Assembly: GCA_017551215.1 (NCBI GenBank)
Contig: JAFZMA010000012.1
Location: 1-16,239 of the forward strand
DNA: 16,239 nt
Reading direction: 5' to 3'
From: Bacteroidales bacterium
GTDB taxonomy: Bacteria > Bacteroidota > Bacteroidia > Bacteroidales > UBA932
This document shows positions 1 through 8,542 of the stretch, piece after piece (position 1 is the first letter of the stretch; the number at the start of each line of letters is the position of its first letter). The notes beneath the pieces were generated by a model. The model saw only the letters and a list, made by a program, of their open reading frames with translations, searched no databases and had not been told where the DNA came from. A program made the translations under genes and the position numbers.

Positions 1-1
1 C

Positions 2-1249
2 ATACTGATCAAGGATATCTATTTGAATGGCAAACAGTCAGACATTCTCGTAGAGGGTAACCGCATATCCAGGATTGCTGATAATATAGACAATATCCAC
101 GATGCCGTTGTTCTGGACGGCAAAGGCAAGGCCGTAATACCGGGTTTTGCCAACATGCATACACATGCAGCCATGACCATGATGAGGGGAAGCAAAGAGG
201 ACGAGAAGCTCCAGAAATGGCTTGCCGGAATATGGGAAATGGAGACACGTCTGGACGAGGAGCTTGTCTACTGGGGAACAAAACTGGCCTGCATAGAAAT
301 GATAAAGACCGGCACCACTTTCTACAACGACCAGTATTTCTTTGTTAATTCTGCCGTAAAAGCCACCTCTGAGATGGGTCTTAGAGGAGCGCATTCCTTT
401 GTTTTCCTGGATCTCGGAGACCCGGACAAGATGATGCGGCAGAGGGAGAACTGCCAGGCTGCCTACGAGGCTTCCGCAAAGTGGGAACATACAGACATTT
501 TTGAAATAGGGGTTCATTCCCTTTATACCGTTTCAGAGGAAAACATCCTGTGGGCCTGCGACTTTGCTAAAAAGCACAACCTCAAGGTTCATATCCATAT
601 CGCTGAGACGGCTCAGGAAATGAATGACTGCCTTAAGATTCATTCCTGCACTCCGGTTCAGTATCTGGACAATCTGGGAATCTTTTCGGGCGATATAATT
701 GCCGCTCACTGCATCTGGCTGAACGGCACAGATATAGAGACACTTGGGAAGAACCGTGTAAATGTTGTCCACAACATCAATTCCAACCTTAAGCTGGCTT
801 CCGGCTACAAATTCAAGTTCCAGGAACTGGAGGATGCCGGAGCAAATATCTGCCTTGGAACAGACGGCGTGGCATCCAACAACAATCTGGACATGTTCGA
901 AACCATGAAGTTCTCCGCTCTTGTACAAAAGGCCTGGAGAAAGGATCCTACAGCCATTCCTCTGGCTCAGCTTCTGGACAGCGCAACATGCAACGGATAC
1001 AAGGCATTCGGCCTCAACGGAGGAACAATAGAGGAAGGCGCTCTGGCAGACCTTTCACTGATAGACATTGACAACTACTGCTTTACGCCTAACATCAATT
1101 TCCTGGCTAATCTGGTCTACTCCGCGCATTCAAATTGCGTTCAAACTGTTATCTGCAATGGAGAGATAGTAATGAAAGACAGGCAGATAGAAGGAGAGCA
1201 GGAGATTCTGGACCAGGTAAACAGGCTTTACCGCAGAATGGTTATCTAG
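2..1249 (+). CDS. mtaD: MTA/SAH deaminase-like amidohydrolase (5' end outside window)
   Basis: Metal-dependent deaminase of the amidohydrolase superfamily, closest in pattern to 5-methylthioadenosine/S-adenosylhomocysteine deaminases, which convert the adenine ring to hypoxanthine in the cytoplasm. Numbering from the TTG at 23, the metal motif HTH is at 46-48, followed by HIHIAET (metal His192, Glu195), AAHC (His229), the substrate-loop motif HNINSNLKLASG (250-261) and LGTDG (Asp281). The reading frame stays open leftward from the TTG to base 2 (residues ILIKDIY before LNG), which fits the usual N-terminal strand of the family. The true start is therefore almost certainly a few codons left of the window, and the TTG at 23 is not the start. 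A purine nucleoside phosphorylase follows after 24 bases, supporting a purine salvage role. Other amidohydrolases, such as guanine or chlorohydrolase types, are less likely. The exact substrate cannot be fixed by reading. Confidence 0.85.
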   Translation: MLIKDIYLNGKQSDILVEGNRISRIADNIDNIHDAVVLDGKGKAVIPGFANMHTHAAMTMMRGSKEDEKLQKWLAGIWEMETRLDEELVYWGTKLACIEMIKTGTTFYNDQYFFVNSAVKATSEMGLRGAHSFVFLDLGDPDKMMRQRENCQAAYEASAKWEHTDIFEIGVHSLYTVSEENILWACDFAKKHNLKVHIHIAETAQEMNDCLKIHSCTPVQYLDNLGIFSGDIIAAHCIWLNGTDIETLGKNRVNVVHNINSNLKLASGYKFKFQELEDAGANICLGTDGVASNNNLDMFETMKFSALVQKAWRKDPTAIPLAQLLDSATCNGYKAFGLNGGTIEEGALADLSLIDIDNYCFTPNINFLANLVYSAHSNCVQTVICNGEIVMKDRQIEGEQEILDQVNRLYRRMVI

Positions 1250-1273
1250 AAACTAATTATAAATACAACTAAT

Positions 1274-2101
1274 ATGATACCAAGAGAAGAAAAAATTTTC
1301 CAGTCTGCCGATTACCTGAAAATGAGAATCGGAGACCGCCATCCAATTGCAGGAATCATTCTTGGCAGCGGCTTGGGCGCTCTGGCGGACAAGATCGAAA
1401 ATCCTTTTGTCATTCCTTACAGCGAAATCCCTAACTTCCCGGTATCTACCGCTGTAGGCCACAAGGGCAATCTGATTTTCGGTACCCTGGGCGGCAAGGA
1501 GGTAATGTGCATGCAGGGCAGATTCCACTATTACGAGGGATACACGATGGACCAGGTTACCATCTGCATCAGGGTAATGAAGCTTTTGGGAGTAGAGTAT
1601 CTTCTGGCTTCCTGCGCCTGCGGCGGACTGAACCCTTCTTTCAGAGTAGGTGACATTATGGCTATAACAGACCATATCAACCTTCTTCCTAACCCTCTAA
1701 TCGGGGTGAATATGGAATCATTCGGAACCCGATTCCCTGACATGAGCCATCCATATGACGAGGAACTGATTACAAGAGCTAAGAAGATAGCTATGGAAAA
1801 CGGCTTTACGCTCATGACTGGAGTGTATGTCGCCGGCAGCGGACCTTCTTACGAGACCAAGGCAGAATACAGGTACATGAGGCTTATCGGCGGTGATGCC
1901 GTAGCAATGAGCACGGTTCCTGAGGTAATCGTTGCCCGCCACTGCGGGATTAAAGTATTCGGAGTATCCATAATCACCAATGCCTCAGGCGATACCGAAA
2001 AGGCCGACTTTGTAAACGACGAGCAGGAAGTAATCAAGGCTGCAGATTCCGCAGTTGTCAAGATGACCGCTCTGTTTACAGGACTGATTGCCACCCTGTA
2101 A
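1274..2101 (+). CDS. punA: Purine nucleoside phosphorylase, trimeric 6-oxopurine type
   Basis: Cleaves purine (deoxy)nucleosides with phosphate to the free base and (deoxy)ribose-1-phosphate in the cytoplasm. The 275-residue length fits trimeric class PNPs. Phosphate-site motifs are GSGLG (31-35), GHKG (62-65) and QGRFHYYEG (81-89). [17 protein letters not shown] begins at 113, GPSYET at 190-195 (Glu194 matches the purine-binding Glu of human PNP), MSTVPE at 212-217 and ITN at 234-236. Asn at 236, rather than the Asp of methylthioadenosine phosphorylases, favours inosine/guanosine-type substrates. That suits the upstream deaminase, which would supply 6-oxopurine nucleosides. The usual TNAAGG motif reads SCACGG here. 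The stop codon overlaps the next gene's ATG by one base (TAATG), so translation of the two is probably coupled. A methylthioinosine phosphorylase is a real alternative. Confidence 0.9.
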   Translation: MIPREEKIFQSADYLKMRIGDRHPIAGIILGSGLGALADKIENPFVIPYSEIPNFPVSTAVGHKGNLIFGTLGGKEVMCMQGRFHYYEGYTMDQVTICIRVMKLLGVEYLLASCACGGLNPSFRVGDIMAITDHINLLPNPLIGVNMESFGTRFPDMSHPYDEELITRAKKIAMENGFTLMTGVYVAGSGPSYETKAEYRYMRLIGGDAVAMSTVPEVIVARHCGIKVFGVSIITNASGDTEKADFVNDEQEVIKAADSAVVKMTALFTGLIATL

Positions 2102-2904
2102 TGGTCAGTTTCCTGTCCCTATCCAGCGGAAGCAGCGGAAACTGCTATTTCTTCACGGACGGAACAACCACATTCCTTGTAGATGCGGGAGTGGGGCCGA
2201 GAACTTGTGCAAAGAAGCTCTCCGAGCACAGTTTCAGCCTCAGCGATGTTGATTTCATTCTTGTGACCCACGACCATGTGGACCACATAAAGGCCTTGGG
2301 CATAATCTCTTCCAGATATTGCAAGCCGGTATATACCACAAATCCTCTTAAAGAGTCTCTTCAAAGGAATATCTGTACGGCAGGGAAACTCAAGGGCAAT
2401 ATCCATACTATAGAACCTAATATCGCTGAGGATATTTGCGGAGCAAAAGTGACAGCGTTCCGTGTTCCTCACGATGCCACGGATGCAGTTGGATATCACA
2501 TTCTTTTTGCCGGTCACAGCATTACCATTGTCACCGATTGCGGCAAGACAGATGCAGATATAATTGAATACGCATCAAAGGCAGACACCCTGATTCTGGA
2601 AAGCAACTACGATGAAAAGATGCTGGAAGAGGGGGATTATCCGCCTGTGCTTAAATACCGTATCCGTGGAGGTACAGGGCATCTGAGCAACAGCGAGTCC
2701 TCTCGTGCGCTGAAGGAAATAATCGCGCTTGGCAAAGGCAGGCTCAAGCAGGTTTTCCTCTGCCATCTCAGCGATAACAACAACACTCCCCAGCTTGCTC
2801 TGGCCTCTGCACAAAAGGCTCTGGAGGAATCGGGAGTTTTGGCCGCTCATGTCCAGCTCTCCAGTCTGCCAAGGGGAAAAGCCTCTCCGCTGTTTCTTTT
2901 GTAG
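2101..2904 (+). CDS. yycJ: YycJ/WalJ-like metallo-beta-lactamase-fold hydrolase
   Basis: A 267-residue metallo-beta-lactamase-fold protein of the YycJ/WalJ group, soluble and probably cytoplasmic. The N-terminus FLSLSSGSSGNCYF is characteristic of the group. The dinuclear metal motif THDHVDH is at 56-62 (His57, His59, Asp61, His62), with further metal-ligand candidates His123, Asp145 and His221 (in FLCHLSDNNN). LILESNYD (163-170) and TGHLSN (191-196) are also typical. Relatives are proposed to act as 5'-to-3' DNA exonucleases or in cell-division/wall control in Firmicutes, but the function in Bacteroidota is not settled. The ATG lies inside the stop of the phosphorylase gene, indicating one transcript with the two salvage genes. 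No functional link to purine salvage is obvious, although a nuclease could feed nucleosides into it; that is inference. Confidence 0.85.
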   Translation: MVSFLSLSSGSSGNCYFFTDGTTTFLVDAGVGPRTCAKKLSEHSFSLSDVDFILVTHDHVDHIKALGIISSRYCKPVYTTNPLKESLQRNICTAGKLKGNIHTIEPNIAEDICGAKVTAFRVPHDATDAVGYHILFAGHSITIVTDCGKTDADIIEYASKADTLILESNYDEKMLEEGDYPPVLKYRIRGGTGHLSNSESSRALKEIIALGKGRLKQVFLCHLSDNNNTPQLALASAQKALEESGVLAAHVQLSSLPRGKASPLFLL

Positions 2905-2915
2905 GACTTTTTTAT

Positions 2916-2923
2916 TAAATTTG
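2916..2923 (+). promoter_or_regulatory. Bacteroidota -7 promoter element for aquaporin gene
   Basis: TAAATTTG matches the Bacteroidota primary-sigma -7 consensus TAnnTTTG exactly. It lies 42 bases before the aquaporin ATG. The only TTTG upstream (2898-2901) is 14 bases away, shorter than the usual spacing of about 19-21, so the -33 half is weak or absent. Confidence 0.55.
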
Positions 2924-2965
2924 CATAAAGCGTAAAAACATAGAATCACTTAAATCTACGGTCAA

Positions 2966-3649
2966 ATGAAAAAGTATTTAGCAGAAATGTTCGGCACTAT
3001 GGTGCTGGTTCTGATGGGCTGCGGCGTTGCCGTAAGTCTTCCTTGCGCTCTTGACAATCCTGCTTCTGTAGTGGGAACAGCTCTCGCATTCGGTCTTGCC
3101 GTTGTAGCAATGGCTTACACAATCGGCGGAATTAGCGGATGCCACATCAATCCTGCAATTACCCTGGGAGTATTCCTCAGCGGCAGGATGAATGCCAAGG
3201 ACACCATTATGTACATTATCTTCCAGTGCATTGGCGCTTTCATCGGCTCGGCTCTCCTCTATCTCCTGACCACAAATTCAGGTCTGACAGGAACAGGAGC
3301 TAACGATCTTCAGCCAGGTGTTGAAATGCTCGGCGGATTGCTGGCAGAGATTATCTTTACCTGCGTATTCGTTCTGGTAGTTCTGGGTGCCACTTCAAAG
3401 ACAAACGGCGCCACCAATAACTTTGCCGGCCTTGCAATCGGTCTTTCCCTTGTTCTGGTACACCTCGTATGTATCCGTTACACAGGAACTTCCGTTAACC
3501 CGGCACGTTCACTGGCTCCAGCCGTATTCCAGGGCGGAACTGCACTGAGCAACCTCTGGATCTTCATCGTAGGTCCGTTCGTAGGTGCTGCATTGGCTGC
3601 CGGTATCTGGGGAATCCTCGGATGCAACTGCTGCAAGAAGGAGAAATAG
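2966..3649 (+). CDS. aqpZ: Aquaporin Z-like water channel (MIP family)
   Basis: Inner-membrane channel of the major intrinsic protein family, 227 residues, with six hydrophobic segments and the two half-helix NPA motifs at 62-64 (HINPAIT) and 178-180 (SVNPARS). The four selectivity-filter residues of E. coli AqpZ (Phe43, His174, Thr183, Arg189) appear to be matched by Phe42, His166, Thr175 and Arg181. This indicates a narrow water-selective pore rather than a glycerol facilitator. The gene has its own -7 promoter element and is closed by a strong hairpin terminator, so it is probably monocistronic and may respond to osmotic or cell-volume conditions. Unusual detail: the C-terminus ends in a cysteine cluster, GCNCCKKEK. 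It could be annotated simply as an MIP-family channel, but the filter residues support the water-channel call. Confidence 0.93.
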   Translation: MKKYLAEMFGTMVLVLMGCGVAVSLPCALDNPASVVGTALAFGLAVVAMAYTIGGISGCHINPAITLGVFLSGRMNAKDTIMYIIFQCIGAFIGSALLYLLTTNSGLTGTGANDLQPGVEMLGGLLAEIIFTCVFVLVVLGATSKTNGATNNFAGLAIGLSLVLVHLVCIRYTGTSVNPARSLAPAVFQGGTALSNLWIFIVGPFVGAALAAGIWGILGCNCCKKEK

Positions 3650-3667
3650 AATCCTTTCTAGTACGCA

Positions 3668-3710
3668 AAAAAAGAATAGAGGGTGTTTGACGCACCCTCT
3701 ATTCTTTTTT
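3668..3710. terminator. Bidirectional intrinsic terminator between aqpZ and pckA
   Basis: A perfect inverted repeat: left arm 3668-3685, 7-base loop TTTGACG (3686-3692), right arm 3693-3710. The 18 pairs include a GC-rich core (GAGGGTG/CACCCTC) at the loop end. The outer pairs are a run of A on the left and a run of six T on the right, so both strands give a GC stem followed by a U tract. It sits 18 bases after the aquaporin stop and 22 bases from the pckA stop, serving both convergent genes. Confidence 0.93.
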
Positions 3711-3732
3711 GTCATCTGGTGTCTCAGCGTTA

Positions 3733-5337
3733 TCAGAGCTGAGGTCCGGCAGCTACCAGTGCCTTGCCTTCTTCGTTGGTTGTGAACTTGCTGAAGTTCT
3801 TTATGAAGCGGCTTGCAAGATCCTTGGCCTTCTCTTCCCACTGGCAAGAGCAAGCGTAAGTGTCTCTTGGGTCCAGGATGTTGGTGGCAACACCTGGAAG
3901 CTCGGTTGGAACTTCAAAGTTGAAGTAAGGAATCTTCTTGGTAGGGGCTTTGTCTATACTGCCGTCCAGAATTGCGTTAATAATTCCACGGGTGTCTTTG
4001 ATGGAGATTCTCTTTCCGGTTCCGTTCCATCCGGTGTTAACCAGATAAGCCTTTGCTCCAACCTTTTCCATTCTCTTCACGAGTTCCTGACCGTACTTGG
4101 TAGGATGCAGAGAGAGGAATGCGGCACCGAAACAAGCAGAGAAGGTAGGGGTAGGCTCTGTGATGCCTCTTTCCGTACCGGCCAGCTTTGCGGTAAATCC
4201 GCTGAGGAAGTAATATTTGGTCTGCTCCGGAGTAAGTATGGATACCGGAGGAAGAACTCCGAACGCATCTGCTGAAAGGAAGATGACCTTCTTTGCAGCA
4301 GGGGCCTTGCTGATAGGCTTTACAATATTGGAAATGTGATAGATAGGGTAGCTTACCCTGGTGTTCTCGGTAACGCTCTTGTCAGAGAAATCTATCATTC
4401 CCTTCTCGTCTACGGTTACGTTCTCAAGGAGAGCGTCTCTCTTGATTGCACCGTAGATTTCAGGCTCTGCGTTGCGGTCCAGGTTTATAACCTTTGCGTA
4501 GCAGCCACCCTCGAAGTTGAAGATTCCGTCATCGTCCCAGCCGTGTTCGTCGTCGCCGATGAGAGCCCTGTTCTCGTCTGTGGAAAGGGTGGTCTTGCCG
4601 GTTCCGCTGAGGCCGAAGAAGATTGCGGTCTCGCCTTTCTCGTTGGTGTTGGCAGAGCAGTGCATAGCAGCAATACCCTGAAGTGGAAGCAGATAGTTCA
4701 TGTAGGAGAACATACCCTTCTTCATCTCGCCGCCATACCAGGTGTTGAGGATAACCTGCATCTTCTCGGTAATGTTGAACACAACGGCTGTCTCTGAATT
4801 CAGTCCCAGTTCCTTGTAGTTCTCCACCTTTGCCTTGGATGCAGTAAGAACCACAAAATCAGGTTCTCCGAAGTTTGCCAGTTCCTCCTCTGTAGGACGG
4901 ATAAACATGTTGCGCACGAAGTGTGCCTGCCATGCCACTTCCATAATGAACCTTACCTTGATTCTTGTGTTGGCATTGGCACCGCAGAATCCGTCGACAA
5001 CATAGAGTTTCTTGTCGCTGAGCTCCTTTCTGGCAAGTTTCTTGAGTTCCTCCCAGGTTGCCTGGCTGCAAGGCTTGTTGTCGTTCTTGTATTCGTCTGA
5101 AGTCCACCAGATTGTGTCCTTGCTCTTGTCGTCCATTACCCAGAACTTGTCCTTAGGGCTTCTTCCTGTATAGATTCCGGTCATTACGTTAACGGCTCCC
5201 AGTTCTGTGAGCTGTCCCTTATCGTATCCGGTGAGTTCAGGCCTCATTTCTTCCTTGAAAAGAAGCTCGTATGAAGGATTGTAGATAATTTCCTTTACAC
5301 CGGTAATTCCGTACTTTGAAAGATCTATCTGTGCCAT
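3733..5337 (-). CDS. pckA: Phosphoenolpyruvate carboxykinase (ATP type)
   Basis: Interconverts oxaloacetate + ATP and PEP + CO2 + ADP in the cytoplasm. In succinate/propionate-forming Bacteroidota it usually runs toward oxaloacetate, making ATP. The 534-residue length fits the ATP-dependent family. Visible motifs are TGRSPKDK (57-64, substrate Arg59), [10 protein letters not shown] (202-211, metal Lys), MHCSAN (225-230, metal His226), the kinase-1a P-loop GLSGTGKT (242-249), and the kinase-2 segment [13 protein letters not shown] (259-271), which includes a metal Asp. The start [10 protein letters not shown] is the first ATG after a -7 promoter element. The gene is transcribed alone, divergent from the membrane-protein/recQ unit and convergent with aqpZ. 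No missing active-site residue was noticed. The GTP-type enzyme is excluded by the motif pattern. Confidence 0.98.
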   Translation of the reverse strand: MAQIDLSKYGITGVKEIIYNPSYELLFKEEMRPELTGYDKGQLTELGAVNVMTGIYTGRSPKDKFWVMDDKSKDTIWWTSDEYKNDNKPCSQATWEELKKLARKELSDKKLYVVDGFCGANANTRIKVRFIMEVAWQAHFVRNMFIRPTEEELANFGEPDFVVLTASKAKVENYKELGLNSETAVVFNITEKMQVILNTWYGGEMKKGMFSYMNYLLPLQGIAAMHCSANTNEKGETAIFFGLSGTGKTTLSTDENRALIGDDEHGWDDDGIFNFEGGCYAKVINLDRNAEPEIYGAIKRDALLENVTVDEKGMIDFSDKSVTENTRVSYPIYHISNIVKPISKAPAAKKVIFLSADAFGVLPPVSILTPEQTKYYFLSGFTAKLAGTERGITEPTPTFSACFGAAFLSLHPTKYGQELVKRMEKVGAKAYLVNTGWNGTGKRISIKDTRGIINAILDGSIDKAPTKKIPYFNFEVPTELPGVATNILDPRDTYACSCQWEEKAKDLASRFIKNFSKFTTNEEGKALVAAGPQL

Positions 5338-5373
5338 ATCAATGATTATTTAAAATTTTTCTTTTTGCCGCCG

Positions 5374-5381
5374 CAAAGATA
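5374..5381 (-). promoter_or_regulatory. Bacteroidota -7 promoter element for pckA
   Basis: On the minus strand this reads TATCTTTG, an exact match to TAnnTTTG, 36 bases before the pckA ATG. I find no convincing TTTG at -33. The leader between it and the ATG is A/T-rich. No CRP-like palindrome is visible. Confidence 0.6.
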
Positions 5382-5409
5382 ACCTTTTTCTTCCATTGAT
5401 AGTAATTAT

Positions 5410-5417
5410 TAACTTTG
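5410..5417 (+). promoter_or_regulatory. Bacteroidota -7 promoter element for membrane protein-recQ operon
   Basis: TAACTTTG matches TAnnTTTG exactly, ending 21 bases before the ATG at 5439. It occurs inside AATTATTAACTTTGCCA, a 17-base string found again upstream of valS. The in-frame TTG at 5415 falls inside this element, which argues against it as the start codon. No good -33 TTTG is seen. Confidence 0.6.
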
Positions 5418-5438
5418 CCAAACAGGATTAACGTAATT

Positions 5439-6620
5439 ATGAGCAAACTGAATCTTTCCGACACGGCCAAACAGCTATTCATAAGTATTTTGGCTACAGT
5501 TATTTCCATTATCCTGACCTTTGGAGTGGCCCACCTGGTGGAAAAGAACCGCCAGAAAGAAAAGCGCCGCCAGATGTCCATGATGGTTATCCACGACATA
5601 GACGAGACTGTCAACAATATAAAGGAGCTTCTCAAGAACGAGGAGAGCGGATGGGAGGCGACCAGATACTGCATGGACCATAAAGATAACCTGAAGGCCG
5701 TTTCAAGAGACACTCTGGTCAATTTCCTGAATTATATTATTTCGGTAACATTCAACGCTAACTTGAGGTTCGACAAATCCAACGAGTCCATTTTCAACAG
5801 CAGTCAGGACTCTTGGAACACCTTGAGCGATATGTCATTTATCCGCAACGTCCAGAAATGCTACCACCTGCGCTCCATACTGGAAGACCAGCTTGCCAAT
5901 TGGGTCTATTTCAAGAGACCAATCAATGAAGAGGAAAGCTATCAGATTCTTATGAATTCAGATGTGCTTTTTGAGGATAACAGTTTTTACTCACTGTGCG
6001 AAAAGTGGCTCAGCGATGAAAGGACAAAATACTATATGGATAATCTCGAGAACCGCAAATTTCTCCTGAATTATGTTCTTGAGAACTGCTTAGGCCTGAA
6101 TGAGGCTAACAAGTTCCTCACGAATGTCACCGACGAGGAGCTCAAAGAATTCGCTGAAAAGACTCTTGGAGAAGTCCGCAGGGCTACAGAGAAGACTATA
6201 GCCGGCAAATGGCTATCCGTATCGGGCGACGACAGCTCTATCGAGATGGATTTCAAAGTGGACCACACCCTGGCCTGTGTTTCCAGTTATATGGTGACAA
6301 GCTCCATATTCTACGGTAAAATAAGCCTTGACGCTAAACGGGACGGAAGATGGGAGATAATTAAAGACTCTCTGATTCTCCATTTCGACCCAGAAAGTTT
6401 CTCTCTTATCGCAAATGACAGTTCCATTACCTACAAGCCGGAAATGAAAGATTCCATAAAGTCCATAATAAAAGACCTGACATCACCTGAAATGGTCAGG
6501 AGAATGAAGTCGGAAGTTTTTCCTGGAGAAAGAATCAGTTGCACTACAAACCTTGACCCGACAGGCAAAAAACTGGAAATCACAACAAACGAAGGCGCTT
6601 CTTTGCACCTTGCCAGATAA
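5439..6620 (+). CDS. Unrecognised membrane-anchored protein upstream of recQ
   Basis: I do not recognise this 393-residue protein. Residues about 12-34 form a single hydrophobic helix, followed at once by a strongly basic stretch (KNRQKEKRRQ, 37-46). By the positive-inside rule the remaining 350 residues are cytoplasmic, facing the DNA side. Residues 47-255 look mainly helical and charged. Residues about 257-393 (from AGKWLSVSG) have alternating short strands reminiscent of a small lipocalin-like beta barrel (GKW near the start, GRWEIIKDSLILHFD in the middle); this fold is a guess. No catalytic motif is evident. The ATG at 5439 is preferred over the in-frame TTG at 5415, which lies in the promoter element. 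The stop is directly followed by the recQ ATG, so the two are probably translationally coupled. Confidence 0.8.
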   Translation: MSKLNLSDTAKQLFISILATVISIILTFGVAHLVEKNRQKEKRRQMSMMVIHDIDETVNNIKELLKNEESGWEATRYCMDHKDNLKAVSRDTLVNFLNYIISVTFNANLRFDKSNESIFNSSQDSWNTLSDMSFIRNVQKCYHLRSILEDQLANWVYFKRPINEEESYQILMNSDVLFEDNSFYSLCEKWLSDERTKYYMDNLENRKFLLNYVLENCLGLNEANKFLTNVTDEELKEFAEKTLGEVRRATEKTIAGKWLSVSGDDSSIEMDFKVDHTLACVSSYMVTSSIFYGKISLDAKRDGRWEIIKDSLILHFDPESFSLIANDSSITYKPEMKDSIKSIIKDLTSPEMVRRMKSEVFPGERISCTTNLDPTGKKLEITTNEGASLHLAR

Positions 6621-8534
6621 ATGGAAAAGTACAGGGAGATACTTAAGAGGTATTGGGGATATGAGTCCTTCCGGCCGGCGCAGGAGAAAGTAATCGAGAG
6701 CGTAGCAAAGGGAAAGGACACCCTTGCCCTGATGCCAACCGGAGGCGGAAAATCCATCTGCTTCCAGGTTCCGGCTATGGCCTCTGAAGGTATCTGCCTT
6801 GTTATCAGTCCGTTGATTGCGCTAATGAAGGATCAGGTGGAGTCTTTGCGCCGGAGAGGAATAGGGGCATTGTCTGTTCATTCCGGAATGACTCCGCGCT
6901 CTATTGGCATTGCTCTGGACAATGCAGTTTATGGAGAATACAAGTTCCTTTACGTTTCCCCTGAAAGGCTTACCACTGCCATCTTCAAGTCCAGGGTATC
7001 AGAGATGAAGATATCCTACCTTGTTGTAGACGAGGCGCATTGCATCTCTCAGTGGGGGTACGATTTCCGTCCTGCATATCTGGAGATACTGAAAATCAGG
7101 GAAATTATCGGCAAGAAAGTTCCTGTAGTGGCTCTTACCGCCACTGCCACAAAGGAAGTGGCTGATGACATAATGGACAAACTTGGTTTCAGGGAAAAGA
7201 ACGTTATAGCCACTGATTTCTCACGCAAAAACATTGCATATCTGGTACGCGAATGTGATGACAAACTTGGCAACCTGCTGGCTGTCTGTTCTACATACCA
7301 GTCTTCTTTGGGAGAAGGTTCCGGCATTGTGTATTGCAGGGAAAGGAAAAGATGCCAAGATATATCAGAGTTGCTGGTATCTTCTGGCCTGTCATCCGAT
7401 TATTATCATGCCGGATTGGGCAAGGAGGAAAGGAATCTACGTCAGGAAGCCTGGACTAAGGGCAAGACAAAGATTATCGTTTCCACAAACGCTTTCGGAA
7501 TGGGAATAGACAAGGCGGATGTGCGTCTTGTTGTCCATATTGATATGCCGGATTCCGTGGAAGCCTATTTTCAGGAAGCCGGAAGAGCCGGAAGGGATGG
7601 TCTTCCTTCCTGGGCCGTGCTTCTGTTCAACGGCACGGATGTCAAGAAAATACGCCAGCTGGTTTCCGTCAATTTCCCGTCTGCCGACTATATGGCAAAG
7701 GTTTACCAGTATGTGTTCAACCACCTGAAGATTGCTTACGGAGACGGTATGGATTCTGTACGCAAATTCAACCTTGCGGAGTTTTCCAGGGCATACGGCT
7801 TAAACGCAGTAAGCGCTTACTACGCAATCAAATACCTTGAGCAGGAAGGATATTGGGAACTCACGGACGAGTTAGACAATCCGTCCAGACTCATGTTCCT
7901 TGTTTCAAGGGACGAACTCTATTCCATCCAGATGGAGAACTCCATAATGGACGAGTTCGTAAAGAGCCTTATGAGAACCTATACAGGACTTTTCTCCCAG
8001 ATGGTACGCATAGACGAGGAATACATTGCACACATAACCATGGACACTCCCCAGAACGTGAGGGAGAAACTCATGGCTCTATCCCGCCGCAAAGTCATCC
8101 GCTACATTCCTCAGATCAGGACTCCAATGATGATATTCAAATGCGAGAGGCTAACCGAGAACAATCTGTATATCAATCCTCAGCGATATGCCCAGCGCAA
8201 GGAGCAGATGACAAAAAGGGTAGAGGCTATGATAGGCTATGCCACCCAGAAATCCAAGTGCCGCAGCCGCTACATGATTGAGTATTTCTCACAGCCTGTG
8301 GAATCAGATTGCGGAGTCTGCGATGTCTGCCTAAAGAAAAAGAAAGCTCCGTCCACAGAATCAATAGAGAATACAATCGCCGAGGCTATAAGAAAATCTC
8401 CGGGGAAACGCCTCAGCTTCTTTGAGTTCAAGAAACTGGCAGGGCCTCAGAATCAGGATCTTTTCCTTGAGGTCCTCCGCGATATGGCGGACCGCGGCAT
8501 CATCACCGCCGGCGATGACGGCATCTACATATGA
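6621..8534 (+). CDS. recQ: RecQ-family ATP-dependent DNA helicase, no HRDC domain
   Basis: A 3'-to-5' superfamily 2 DNA helicase for recombination and replication-fork repair. Motif 0 glutamine is Gln21 (FRPAQ), motif I MPTGGGKS 38-45, motif II DEAH 137-140, the aromatic-rich loop [13 protein letters not shown] 141-153, motif III ALTATAT 171-177, and motif [12 protein letters not shown] 318-327. A zinc motif is formed by Cys547, Cys564, Cys567 and Cys570. In E. coli RecQ the zinc cysteines follow motif VI by about 70 residues; here the gap is about 235. The extra segment (about 345-530) includes a winged-helix-like stretch ([32 protein letters not shown] lies at 383-414). A short helical tail of about 65 residues follows the zinc site and no HRDC domain is present. 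The gene starts immediately after the stop of the membrane protein. Family assignment is certain; the cellular role relative to other RecQ copies is not. Confidence 0.96.
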   Translation: MEKYREILKRYWGYESFRPAQEKVIESVAKGKDTLALMPTGGGKSICFQVPAMASEGICLVISPLIALMKDQVESLRRRGIGALSVHSGMTPRSIGIALDNAVYGEYKFLYVSPERLTTAIFKSRVSEMKISYLVVDEAHCISQWGYDFRPAYLEILKIREIIGKKVPVVALTATATKEVADDIMDKLGFREKNVIATDFSRKNIAYLVRECDDKLGNLLAVCSTYQSSLGEGSGIVYCRERKRCQDISELLVSSGLSSDYYHAGLGKEERNLRQEAWTKGKTKIIVSTNAFGMGIDKADVRLVVHIDMPDSVEAYFQEAGRAGRDGLPSWAVLLFNGTDVKKIRQLVSVNFPSADYMAKVYQYVFNHLKIAYGDGMDSVRKFNLAEFSRAYGLNAVSAYYAIKYLEQEGYWELTDELDNPSRLMFLVSRDELYSIQMENSIMDEFVKSLMRTYTGLFSQMVRIDEEYIAHITMDTPQNVREKLMALSRRKVIRYIPQIRTPMMIFKCERLTENNLYINPQRYAQRKEQMTKRVEAMIGYATQKSKCRSRYMIEYFSQPVESDCGVCDVCLKKKKAPSTESIENTIAEAIRKSPGKRLSFFEFKKLAGPQNQDLFLEVLRDMADRGIITAGDDGIYI

Positions 8535-8542
8535 ATCATTAG

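Noticed and set aside
23..25. TTG as start of the deaminase gene
   Set aside because: The frame continues upstream to the window edge with residues that match the family's N-terminal strand, so the gene is simply cut by the window.
5415..5417. TTG as start of the membrane protein
   Set aside because: It is part of the TAACTTTG promoter element; the ATG at 5439 gives a normal N-terminus just before the membrane helix.
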